DNA from: Candidatus Hydrogenedentota bacterium
GTDB lineage: Bacteria > Hydrogenedentota > Hydrogenedentia > Hydrogenedentales > CAITNO01
Assembly: GCA_012730045.1 (NCBI GenBank)
Contig: JAAYBR010000075.1
Coordinates: forward strand, 1-56,024
Length of the DNA: 56,024 nucleotides
Direction: 5' to 3'
Part shown: piece after piece, positions 27,297 to 35,097 of the stretch
How the letters are laid out: every line of letters begins with the position of its first letter
Position numbering within the stretch: position 1 is the first letter of the stretch
The notes under the pieces: model-generated
Database searches by the model: none
Seen by the model: only the letters and a program-made list of their open reading frames with translations
What the model was told of the DNA's origin: nothing
Translations under genes and position numbers: made by a program

Positions 27297-28117
27297 AGAC
27301 AGTGCGCCTGTGCGGTGTGACGGATCCGGGCGTGAAGCGCTCCGAAAACCAGGACATGCTCCTGCTCGGGCGCGTGGTGAAGAACGCGGGGTACCTGGAG
27401 ATGTCCTTCGCGGATAACGACGACTTCATGGTCCGCTACGGGTTTCTCGCCGCCGTGGCCGACGGGCTGGGGGGCCACGCCTCGGGCGCCCTGGCCGCCC
27501 GCATCGCCCTGCGCGGCATGGACCAGCAGTTCTACGGCGCCGAGAAGAACGGGCAGTGGCCCCCGACGCTCGCCGCCCTGCGCCAGGGGGGCGACCGGGG
27601 CAATTTCATGGTCCGGCAGGTGTCCGGGGCGAAGCCGGAGCACGCCGGCATGGGGTGCGTGATCGCCGGGGTGTGCATGCTGGGGGCGGAGTATGTGGTC
27701 TTTCACGCAGGCGACAGCCGGGTGTGCCGGTTCCGGCGGGGCGTGCTGCGCCAGCTCACGGAGGACGACACGGTGGTCGGCATGGCAGTCCGGGAGGGAC
27801 AGCTTACGCCGGAGCAGGCTTCCTCCAGCACGATGCGGCATGTCGTGACCAACGGGATCGGCACGGCGTCCTTCACCATGCACGTGTCCGAGCCGCAGAC
27901 CGCGCGGTCGGGCGACGTGCTGCTGGTCAGTTCCGACGGGCTCCACGATGTGGTGTCCATTGAGGACACGGAGCGGGTGCTGTCGGAGCGGGCCCCTCTT
28001 CTGGACCGGGCGAACCGCCTCAAGAACCTCGCCCTGGACGCCGGGGGTCCGGACAACATCTCCATTGTCCTGGTGGAGTACAGCGGCGGCGAGCCGGAAC
28101 CGGAGCCTGAATCGTGA
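27293..28117 (+). CDS. PP2C-family serine/threonine phosphatase
   Basis: A 274-residue metal-dependent phosphatase with all core motifs: RSENQD, VADGLGGHASG, HAGDSRVCRF, SSDGLHD and GGPDNISIVLV. The acidic metal ligands are therefore in place. The open frame begins earlier, but the ATG at 27293 overlaps the FHA stop (ATGA) and yields the standard N-terminus with GVTDPGVKRSENQD. It ends in an acidic tail (EPEPEPES) and overlaps the kinase start by 4 nt. Its likely role is to reverse phosphorylation by the neighbouring kinase. Confidence 0.9.
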   Translation: MKTVRLCGVTDPGVKRSENQDMLLLGRVVKNAGYLEMSFADNDDFMVRYGFLAAVADGLGGHASGALAARIALRGMDQQFYGAEKNGQWPPTLAALRQGGDRGNFMVRQVSGAKPEHAGMGCVIAGVCMLGAEYVVFHAGDSRVCRFRRGVLRQLTEDDTVVGMAVREGQLTPEQASSSTMRHVVTNGIGTASFTMHVSEPQTARSGDVLLVSSDGLHDVVSIEDTERVLSERAPLLDRANRLKNLALDAGGPDNISIVLVEYSGGEPEPEPES

Positions 28118-30666
28118 CCGACGGCGCCGACAAGAGGGGAAACGGGGAGGAACCCAGGTTGACGGAGCGTTTCCCCGAAGAACGCGCCACCGAGCGGTTT
28201 GACGAGCCGCGCGCGACCGCGCGGTTCGAGGAGGCGGCCTCCGCAGACGCCGTTCCCCGGTCCGCGCCCGCACCCGGCGCGCTTGTTCCGGGAGAGACGG
28301 TGGACGGGCGGTACCGGGTGGAGGAGGGCCCCGTCGGCGATCCGTCGGGGGAGGCCATGGTCTACCGCTGCGCCGACCTCGAGGGCGGGGGCGCGGTCGC
28401 GCTGAAGCACTACCACGAGAAGATGTCCCCCAAGGCCTCTGTCGTCACGCAGCTTTTGTCCATCCGGCACCGGGACATAGTGGCCATCCGCGGATGGGGC
28501 GTGTGGGCCGGGCGGGCCTACGAGGTCATGGACTACTGCGAGGGGGGAAGCCTGGCGGACTTCATGCCTTTTGACGAGGAGACGCTGCGGCGGGTGTGCC
28601 GCAGTGTGGTGCGCGGGCTGCACCACCTGCACCAGAACGGGATCATCCACCGGGACATCAAGCCCACGAACCTGTTTTTCCTCGACGCCGGCCGGACCGA
28701 CATCGTCATCGGCGATTTCGGCGTGAGCTCCATGATGGAGTCCGGCGAGCGCGTGCGCAAGACGGCCAGCGCGCACTTCTTCACCCTGGACTACGCCGCC
28801 CCCGAACTGCTCGACGGCAAGGAGGTCGGCCCCAAGACGGACTACTACGCCCTGGGCGTCACGCTGCTGCACCTGCGGGCGGGGCGGTCGCCCTTTCAGG
28901 GCATGGACCGCACCGCCGTGCTCGGCGCGCATTTCCGGGGCCGGGTGCCGCGGCCCGAGGGCATGTCCCCCGCCTTCGCGCGGCTCATCAGCGGCCTGCT
29001 GCGCGTGAGCCCCGAATCGCGCTGGGGCTACGCCCAGGTGCGTGCGTGGGTCAAGGGCGAGCCCGTCTTCACGGACGAGGGGGTTCCCGACCGCGAGGAG
29101 GTGGCCGCCGGCCGCCGCGTTCCCTACCGCAGCCTGCCCGAAATCACCACGCCCCGGGAAATGGCCCGGCGGATGGGCGACTTCGACGTGAAGCGGGACA
29201 TGTTGCGCGGATTTGTCTCCCAGTGGGTCATGCTCTTCGACACCGGCCTCGGGAAAGAGGTCGCCCGCATCGAGGAGCAGTACGCCGACCACCTGGACCT
29301 CGGCGCCTTCAAGCTGAAGTACCTGCTCGACCCGACGCTCCCCCTGGAGTTTGGCGACAGCCAGGCGGTGAACATTGAGCAGCTGGTCACCCTGCTGGCC
29401 GCCCCCTTCCTGTCCAGCCGGGACGAGCTGGTGAAACTGTTCCGCGCGGGATGCATCGAAATCTGGGTGAAGGCCCTGGGGGGCGACCCGGCGGCGGTTG
29501 AAACCCTCGCCCGGCGCATCCGGGACGTCCGGGTCCGCGTGAAGGATTCCGATGTCGCCCTGTTCGCCCTCATGCACACCCTGGACCCCGCCCGGCCGAT
29601 GGCCTTCGGACCCGCGCGCGTCAAGGCCCCCGAGGAGCTTCCGGGGCTGATTCAGGGCAATCCCGCGCAAACCGGCAGGCTGGTCAACCACCTGTTCAGC
29701 GGACGCCTCGCCGAGTGGATGCGCGCGGTGTTTCCGGACCGCGCCGAGGATGCGGCGTTTTTGGACCGCTGCGTCCGGGAGCACACCCGGGCCGACGCGG
29801 AACTGGCGGTCTTCCGCTTCTGCTGCCATTTCGACCCGGAGACCCCTTTCCGTCTGGGCATTTCCACCGCCGCCACGCCCGCCGAGCTCTCCGCCGTCAT
29901 CGCGCGCACGCCCCAGAGCATGCAGGACGGCGCGCGGATGCTGTCCCGCGGCTGGATCCGCGCCTGGCTTGTTGATACGGGGCGCATGAAGGACACAGCG
30001 GCCTTTGACGAGGTGATCGCCGATCCCGTCTCCTCGTGGAGCCGGAAGCTGGAGGCGGTGCTCAAGCTGCTCAACCCCGACATGGGGGGGCCCGTCGTGC
30101 TGGCCGACGCGGAGGAGCTGGACGGCGGGCGGCTCACGGTGGAGGACACGGGGACTGTCCGGGTGAACATTTTCAACGGCGGCCGCGGCCACCTCTCCGG
30201 CACGGTCATCCTCGAGACGGTCTCCGCCGGGTTCGCCATGGCCGATGTGACCATCGAGGGCAACGCCGTCACGGCGGTGGTGCATTTGACGGGGCAGGGG
30301 TTGGAGCCCGGATCCCGGCAGGACGCGCGTATTGTCGCCGAAACCAACGGGGGACGTCTCGTCATCCCCGTCCATTTCGAGGTGGCCCGGCCCGGCTGGC
30401 GCGCCCTGGGAAGAACGCTGCGGTCCGGCCTGGTCGTTGCGGCGGTCATGGGCCTGTTCCGGCTTACCGTCGCCGCGGTGGACCCCGCGCGGAACCTGAT
30501 GGTCGTCCCCTGGCCGCGCGGTGATGAGGTTCTTCGGGGGGACAGGGTTCTTGCGTATCTCGTGCTCCTGATGCTGCTGACCAACGCGGTCATCGTGGGG
30601 GGGCTGTGTCTGATCTCTGTGATCCGCCTGAACCGGTCCGGCGACGGCGGGGAGGGCGGCGGATGA
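28114..30666 (+). CDS. Membrane Ser/Thr protein kinase with tandem middle repeats
   Basis: An 850-residue protein. Residues 15-41 hold three 9-residue repeats with the core [LA]T[EA]RF. The kinase domain (about 64-320) has Lys98 in VALKHY, HRDIKPTN (179-186), DFG (201-203) and APE (229-231); the glycine loop is degenerate (EGPVGDPSGE). Residues about 345-665 contain four degenerate units of roughly 80-90 residues, each ending in a motif like LDPTLPLEFG, LDPARPMAFG or FDPETPFRLG. A beta-sandwich-like domain (about 670-765) and two membrane helices (about 770-790, 812-840) follow. The GTG start overlaps the phosphatase stop. This is a Hanks-type signalling kinase; its signal and targets are unknown. 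Confidence 0.88.
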   Translation: MTDGADKRGNGEEPRLTERFPEERATERFDEPRATARFEEAASADAVPRSAPAPGALVPGETVDGRYRVEEGPVGDPSGEAMVYRCADLEGGGAVALKHYHEKMSPKASVVTQLLSIRHRDIVAIRGWGVWAGRAYEVMDYCEGGSLADFMPFDEETLRRVCRSVVRGLHHLHQNGIIHRDIKPTNLFFLDAGRTDIVIGDFGVSSMMESGERVRKTASAHFFTLDYAAPELLDGKEVGPKTDYYALGVTLLHLRAGRSPFQGMDRTAVLGAHFRGRVPRPEGMSPAFARLISGLLRVSPESRWGYAQVRAWVKGEPVFTDEGVPDREEVAAGRRVPYRSLPEITTPREMARRMGDFDVKRDMLRGFVSQWVMLFDTGLGKEVARIEEQYADHLDLGAFKLKYLLDPTLPLEFGDSQAVNIEQLVTLLAAPFLSSRDELVKLFRAGCIEIWVKALGGDPAAVETLARRIRDVRVRVKDSDVALFALMHTLDPARPMAFGPARVKAPEELPGLIQGNPAQTGRLVNHLFSGRLAEWMRAVFPDRAEDAAFLDRCVREHTRADAELAVFRFCCHFDPETPFRLGISTAATPAELSAVIARTPQSMQDGARMLSRGWIRAWLVDTGRMKDTAAFDEVIADPVSSWSRKLEAVLKLLNPDMGGPVVLADAEELDGGRLTVEDTGTVRVNIFNGGRGHLSGTVILETVSAGFAMADVTIEGNAVTAVVHLTGQGLEPGSRQDARIVAETNGGRLVIPVHFEVARPGWRALGRTLRSGLVVAAVMGLFRLTVAAVDPARNLMVVPWPRGDEVLRGDRVLAYLVLLMLLTNAVIVGGLCLISVIRLNRSGDGGEGGG

Positions 30667-31709
30667 ACTCCTCCCGCCTTCTAGCGCATCTGCTGATCAC
30701 CGGGGGATTGCTGGTGCTGACCGGTGTGCTGACCATTTTCACCGCGGGACTGGACAACGCGGGGAACTACGCCCTGTCCGTGCTGGCCACGGTGGACCGC
30801 GTCCTCGCGTTCCTGACCCCCTTTCCGGCCTTTGTCTCCTGGGCACTGGTCGGACTGGCAATCGGCGCCTTCGCCCACTTCTTCATGTGGGAGGCGCGCC
30901 ACTTCAGCCGGGGGCAGCAGCGCGCCGTGGGCGCGGCGGGGCTTGCGCTGCTGGTGCTCTATTTCATCGCGCTCCCCCTGTTTCATTCCCTCAATCCCGA
31001 GCGCGAATCGCCGAGGGGGCCCTGGTGGCGGGCGGACTCCCGGCGCGCGCCGGGCACGCTCCGCGAATTTGACGGAATCATGTTCGTCTGGGTGCCCTCC
31101 CCGCTGGAAGGCGCGGTGGTGGGAAGCCCGCCGGACGAGACGGGACGCCAGCCGGAGGAGACGCAGAGGCCCGTCTCGTTCAGGCGCGGATTCTGGATGA
31201 GCCGGGACGAAATCACCTGGGAGCAATACTGCCAGATGTGTCCCGAGAGCGGGGAAAGCCTTGTTCCCGGCCGGGAGCAGTTTCCGGCCATCGGCTTGAC
31301 GTTTGAACAGGCGGAGGAATTCGCGCGCAGGCTCTCCCAAAAAGGCGGGGGGAGCTGCCGCATTCCCCGGGAGGATGAGTGGGAGCATGCATGCAGGGCG
31401 GACGCGAGAAGCGCCTATTCGTTCGGTCATTTCCCGAGCGTTCTGGGGGAATACGCCTGGTACCAGGGGAACAGCGGGGACGGCCCCAAAGAGGTGGGCG
31501 GGCTCAAACCAAACGCCTGGAACCTGCGGGACATGCACGGGAACGCCGCAGAATGGTGCGTTCCCATCCTGGCCGGAGCGCAGGTGTACCGGGGCGGGAG
31601 CTGGAAAAGCACGGGAACCCAGTGCCGCTGCGCCGCCCGGGGCCTCTATTCCCCCGGCGAACTGACACTCCCCGATGATGTGGGCATCCGATTGGTGCGG
31701 GATCCGTGA
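30663..31709 (+). CDS. Membrane protein with FGE-sulfatase (SUMF1-like) domain
   Basis: A 348-residue protein. Three N-terminal hydrophobic helices (about 7-30, 45-73, 85-107) precede a formylglycine-generating-enzyme fold (about 130-348) with FWMSRDEITWEQYCQ, FPAIGLTFEQAEEFARRL, RIPREDEWEHACRA, NLRDMHGNAAEWC and YRGGSW. The active-site pair of genuine FGE (CxxxxC before the C-terminus) is absent, so it is unlikely to make formylglycine. FGE-fold modules of this kind often act as binding domains. The ATG overlaps the kinase stop by 4 nt. It is the last gene of the FHA-PP2C-kinase operon. Confidence 0.85.
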   Translation: MNSSRLLAHLLITGGLLVLTGVLTIFTAGLDNAGNYALSVLATVDRVLAFLTPFPAFVSWALVGLAIGAFAHFFMWEARHFSRGQQRAVGAAGLALLVLYFIALPLFHSLNPERESPRGPWWRADSRRAPGTLREFDGIMFVWVPSPLEGAVVGSPPDETGRQPEETQRPVSFRRGFWMSRDEITWEQYCQMCPESGESLVPGREQFPAIGLTFEQAEEFARRLSQKGGGSCRIPREDEWEHACRADARSAYSFGHFPSVLGEYAWYQGNSGDGPKEVGGLKPNAWNLRDMHGNAAEWCVPILAGAQVYRGGSWKSTGTQCRCAARGLYSPGELTLPDDVGIRLVRDP

Positions 31710-31724
31710 CTCTCTGCCCCCCGC

Positions 31725-32753
31725 CTACTTTTCCGCCTTCGTCTTGAAGTGCTCCTCGAAGAAGCGGAGCATGAACCACTGGCAGCGGAGGTTAACCTCC
31801 TTGGCGATGTCCATGGTGTGGGGGTAGCCGTCCAGCCGGTCATAGGTCACGGGCACCTTCAACTCCTTGAGCTTTTCAAAGAGGATGTCGCTCTGGGAGA
31901 CGGGCACGGTGGTGTCTATGGTCCCGTGGAGGATGAGCGTGGGCGGGTCTTTGGGGTCGAGATGGAACCACGGCGAGGCCAGCTTGTACTGGTCGGGGAT
32001 TTCATCGTAGGTCTTGCCCCCGAAAAAGCCGAGCACGGTGGGGTTGCCGCGGTGTTCGGGCAGGGTGATGTCCACGGGGCCGTAGAGGTCCACCACGGCG
32101 TTCACCGCGCTGCTGAACTCCGCGTGGCCGCCGTTCCCCTCCAGTTCCGGCACGCCGGCGGAGTAGCCGAGCATCATGGAGAGGTGGCCCCCCGCCGACC
32201 CGCCGATGGCGGCGATGCGGTTGGGGTCAATGGTGTATTTTTCGGCGTTGGCGCGCATCCAGCGGACGGCGCACTTGGCGTCCTGCACGCAGGCGGGGAA
32301 GACGGCCTCGCCGATCAGCCGGTAGGAGATGGACACAACCACGTAGCCGCGCGCGGCGAAGCGGACGCAGTAGTACTTGTAGTCCTTCTTGCCGCCGTTC
32401 TTCCAGCCGCCGCCGTGGATGAACAGGAGGCCGGGCGCGGGCTTGTCCAGGTTCTTCGGCAGATACAGGTCGAGCAGGAGGGGCCGGTCGCCCACGCGCC
32501 CGTACTCGACATCCGGAATCATCTCCACAGAGTCGGGCACGGGAATCTCCCCGTTGATGTCGAGCAGCGTCAGGAGACCGCCCGCCGCCGCCAGCATGAG
32601 CTGCTTGTCGTCCGTGAACCCCGTGGGCACGGCGGGCGGTTCGGGGGCCGCAAGGACGGCCTCCTCCTGCGGGTCCAGGGCCGTGGCGAGGGGCTGGAGC
32701 AGCAACAGGGCTGCTGCCAGCAGGAGGGCCACAGGAATCGGCATGTTTTTCAT
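31725..32753 (-). CDS. Secreted alpha/beta hydrolase (esterase/lipase type)
   Basis: A 342-residue protein with a signal peptide (cleavage near ATA-LDP). It has the oxyanion motif FIHGGGWKNGG, the nucleophile elbow GGSAGG, the acidic residue in HGTIDTTVP and the catalytic His in GYPHTMD. This layout is that of BD-FAE or xylan/feruloyl esterase-like enzymes, which remove acyl groups from polysaccharides. The ATG has GGAGA eight bases upstream. It is convergent with the FGE gene. It could act with the secreted glycoside hydrolases in the window, but the substrate is not determined. Confidence 0.85.
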   Translation of the reverse strand: MKNMPIPVALLLAAALLLLQPLATALDPQEEAVLAAPEPPAVPTGFTDDKQLMLAAAGGLLTLLDINGEIPVPDSVEMIPDVEYGRVGDRPLLLDLYLPKNLDKPAPGLLFIHGGGWKNGGKKDYKYYCVRFAARGYVVVSISYRLIGEAVFPACVQDAKCAVRWMRANAEKYTIDPNRIAAIGGSAGGHLSMMLGYSAGVPELEGNGGHAEFSSAVNAVVDLYGPVDITLPEHRGNPTVLGFFGGKTYDEIPDQYKLASPWFHLDPKDPPTLILHGTIDTTVPVSQSDILFEKLKELKVPVTYDRLDGYPHTMDIAKEVNLRCQWFMLRFFEEHFKTKAEK

Positions 32754-32789
32754 GTTCTCATCTCCGATGTTGGGAGGAAAGCGGCCTTG

Positions 32790-34043
32790 TTAGACACGGG
32801 CAAGTTCCACGATGGTTTCAAGGTGCGGCGTGTGCGGGAAAAGGTCCACAGCCTCGGCGTCCACCACCCCGTAGGCGGGCGCGAGGAGGGCCAGCTCCGA
32901 AGCCAGCACGCGGGGGTTGCAGGACACATAGACCAGGCGCTCCGGGGCAAGCTCCAGCAGGCGGCGGATGGTCTTGGGGTTCATGCCGCAGCGCGGCGGG
33001 TCGGTGACCACCAGCGCGCCCAACGGCAGTCCGCCGTCCTCGCGGAGCCGGCGCAGGTGGTCCGGCACGGACTCCGTGATAAAGTCCACATTGTCCACGC
33101 CGTTCTCGGCGCAGTTGACGCGTCCGTCCTCGGAGGCGGCGGGCACATTCTCCACCGAGCGCACCCCGCTCACCAGGTCGGCGCAGACGAGGGCGATGCT
33201 GCCCATGCCGCCGTAGAGGTCGTACAGCACCCCGGGGGCCAGCCGGCGCACCCGCGCCCGGATGCGCCCATAGAGGCGCTCCGCGCCCAGCGGGTTGGTC
33301 TGGAAGAAACTCATGGGGGAGATGCGGAAGTCCAGCCGCCGAAGCGGTCCGGGCGCGCACGGGCCGGAAAGATGCTCGGCCGGCGTGGTGCAGGTCCCGT
33401 GACCCGGAGACTCGGCGATCTCCAGCGTTTCCGTGATGTGCGGCGCCCCGTGGAGCAGCTCCAAGGTGTCCGCCTGCGCGTTGTCGGCGGTGCCCTCGCG
33501 GGTGCCCCGCCAGACCGAGCACGGGCCGAAGGCCCCGAGGACCGCCTCCACAAAGGGGGCGGTGTCCATCGGGCCGGAGGCGGTGATGAGCACCACCATG
33601 CGCTCGCCCGACCGCTTGGCGTCGCGGACCAGCAGGGTCTTCAGGAACCCGCCGCCCCGGCGCGTGTCAAAGGCCTGCAACCCGGAGCCCGCGGCCCACT
33701 CCCGCGCGGCGGCGAAGAGCGGCGCCGTGCCCTCAGGCCCGATCAGGCACTCGTCCACCTGCATGGGCCAGAACCACTTGCCCCGGCGCTTGTATCCCAG
33801 CACCGTCTCGCGGACGAAGCTTTCTTCGGGCGGCGTCTCGTACCATTGCGGCGTGAACACCGGGTCTATCTTGTTCCGGTAGTGCCACACCACGGGCGAG
33901 GGCGTCACGGGGAGTTCCCCGTCGTAATGGGGGAGCAGCAGCTCCCGCAGGGCGGCCTGTTTGGCTTCCACCTGTTCGGGATAGGGGACGTCCTGCGCGG
34001 CGCAGCCGCCGCAGAGGCCGAAATGGACGCATTGGGGCGGCAA
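32790..34043 (-). CDS. 23S rRNA/tRNA m5U methyltransferase, RumA/RlmD family
   Basis: A 417-residue SAM-dependent RNA uridine-C5 methyltransferase. The N-terminus begins directly with the iron-sulfur motif CVHFGLCGGCAAQ, so the TRAM domain of RlmD is missing, as in RlmC. The SAM motif is LYDLYGGMGSIAL. The catalytic block is TDPPRCGM, and YVSCNPRVLASEL and FPHTPHLET follow. The TTG start has GGAG six bases upstream and comes three bases after the stop of a small zinc-ribbon gene. RlmC, RlmD and TrmA-like specificity cannot be separated here. Confidence 0.9.
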   Translation of the reverse strand: MPPQCVHFGLCGGCAAQDVPYPEQVEAKQAALRELLLPHYDGELPVTPSPVVWHYRNKIDPVFTPQWYETPPEESFVRETVLGYKRRGKWFWPMQVDECLIGPEGTAPLFAAAREWAAGSGLQAFDTRRGGGFLKTLLVRDAKRSGERMVVLITASGPMDTAPFVEAVLGAFGPCSVWRGTREGTADNAQADTLELLHGAPHITETLEIAESPGHGTCTTPAEHLSGPCAPGPLRRLDFRISPMSFFQTNPLGAERLYGRIRARVRRLAPGVLYDLYGGMGSIALVCADLVSGVRSVENVPAASEDGRVNCAENGVDNVDFITESVPDHLRRLREDGGLPLGALVVTDPPRCGMNPKTIRRLLELAPERLVYVSCNPRVLASELALLAPAYGVVDAEAVDLFPHTPHLETIVELARV

Positions 34044-34046
34044 AGC

Positions 34047-34289
34047 CTACTCCTTCGCCCGGAGTTCTGCAAGGAGTCCGGCGACCGTGCCGGACCAGGA
34101 ACAGTGGGCGCAGTTGATGAGGGTGTCAGCGGACAGGGCGGGCGCGGCGTCGGGCGGGGCGACCCCTGCGGGGCGCCCGGTACTGTCTAGGGAAAAGAAG
34201 ATCATGGTGCCGTTCTGGTTCACGTAGAAGGTTCGCGCCCCGCAAACGGGACAGGAAACGGTGCTTTCTAGGGCGTTCTCTGCGGTCAT
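34047..34289 (-). CDS. Small zinc-ribbon protein
   Basis: An 80-residue protein with two Cys pairs, CPVCG near the N-terminus and CAHC near residue 60, flanking a beta-strand region (TFYVNQNGTMIFFSL). This is the pattern of a zinc ribbon. It has no other recognisable domain. It lies between a HAD hydrolase and the RNA methyltransferase, three bases before the latter, suggesting cotranscription. It may bind nucleic acid or act as an adaptor, but this is a guess. Confidence 0.65.
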   Translation of the reverse strand: MTAENALESTVSCPVCGARTFYVNQNGTMIFFSLDSTGRPAGVAPPDAAPALSADTLINCAHCSWSGTVAGLLAELRAKE

Positions 34290-34337
34290 CGGTTCACCCC
34301 CGCGCGGGCGGAGGTCACCGTGCCGCCGCCGTTGGGA

Positions 34338-35075
34338 TCATACCCCAAGCAGGGAGGCCAGTTCCTCAAGGGCCGTGATGGTCGCATGCGGCGTGAGGTC
34401 GCCGGGCTGCTCGGGAAAATGCTCCGGGGGAATCCACCGGCGGAAATGAACGGCCTGCATGCCCGCGCGGCGCGCGCCCTGCACGTCCGCCAGCCAGTTG
34501 TCCCCCACGAACAGCACCGCTTCCGGCGGCAGGGCCAGCGCGTCGAGCGCGGCCCGGAAGACATCGGGGTGGGGCTTGCACAGGCCCAGGTCGCCGGAGA
34601 CCAGCGCATGCTTCAGAAAGGGGGCGATGCCGGTGTCGTCCAGACTGGCGCGGATGGCGTCGCCATCGGGGTAATTGGACAGCAGGGCCAGACGGTAGCG
34701 GGCGGAAAGCCGGGCCAGCACGTCCAGCACTTGGGGCTCCCCCCGCACCACGCGCACAAACGCCTCCTGGCGCACGGCGATCAGGCGGTCCAGTGTTTCG
34801 GCGGAGGGCTCCCTGCCGTAGACCTCCCGGATGAGCCCGGCGGTCATCTCGCGGACATCGTTTTCGCGGTAGGACGGCGGGTCGCCCTGATAGGGGAACA
34901 TGCGGTCGGCATCCCGGCGGGCCTTGTACTGCGCCGGGTCGGGCGGCCCGAATTCGGCCGTGACCGCCTCCAGCAGCAGGGCGTCAAACTGGTCCACCTG
35001 CTCCCGCCCGAAGGCGATGAGGGTGTTCCCATAGTCAAAGACAACAGCCTTCACAGGGGTGGGGTCAAGCAGCAT
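34338..35075 (-). CDS. HAD-family hydrolase
   Basis: A 245-residue haloacid dehalogenase-type phosphatase. Motif I is VFDYGNTL, motif II LLSNYP, motif III lysine in GLCKPHPDVF and motif IV FVGDNWLADVQGA. The residue two after the nucleophile Asp is Gly rather than Asp, as in the FDxGNTL subgroup. The helical cap lies at about 25-110. The ATG at 35075 has GGAAG just upstream; an in-frame GTG is two codons earlier. It sits 16 bases after nadE, so a role in nucleotide or NAD metabolism is possible but unproven. Confidence 0.82.
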   Translation of the reverse strand: MLLDPTPVKAVVFDYGNTLIAFGREQVDQFDALLLEAVTAEFGPPDPAQYKARRDADRMFPYQGDPPSYRENDVREMTAGLIREVYGREPSAETLDRLIAVRQEAFVRVVRGEPQVLDVLARLSARYRLALLSNYPDGDAIRASLDDTGIAPFLKHALVSGDLGLCKPHPDVFRAALDALALPPEAVLFVGDNWLADVQGARRAGMQAVHFRRWIPPEHFPEQPGDLTPHATITALEELASLLGV

Positions 35076-35097
35076 GGTCACTTCCGGAGGGGTTGGG

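Noticed and set aside
27703-30375. An 890-codon minus-strand open frame
   Set aside because: Antisense to the PP2C and kinase genes, whose catalytic motifs are intact.
30663-31709. Calling the FGE-fold protein a sulfatase-modifying enzyme
   Set aside because: The cysteine pair needed for formylglycine generation is absent near the C-terminus, and no sulfatase gene is present in the window.
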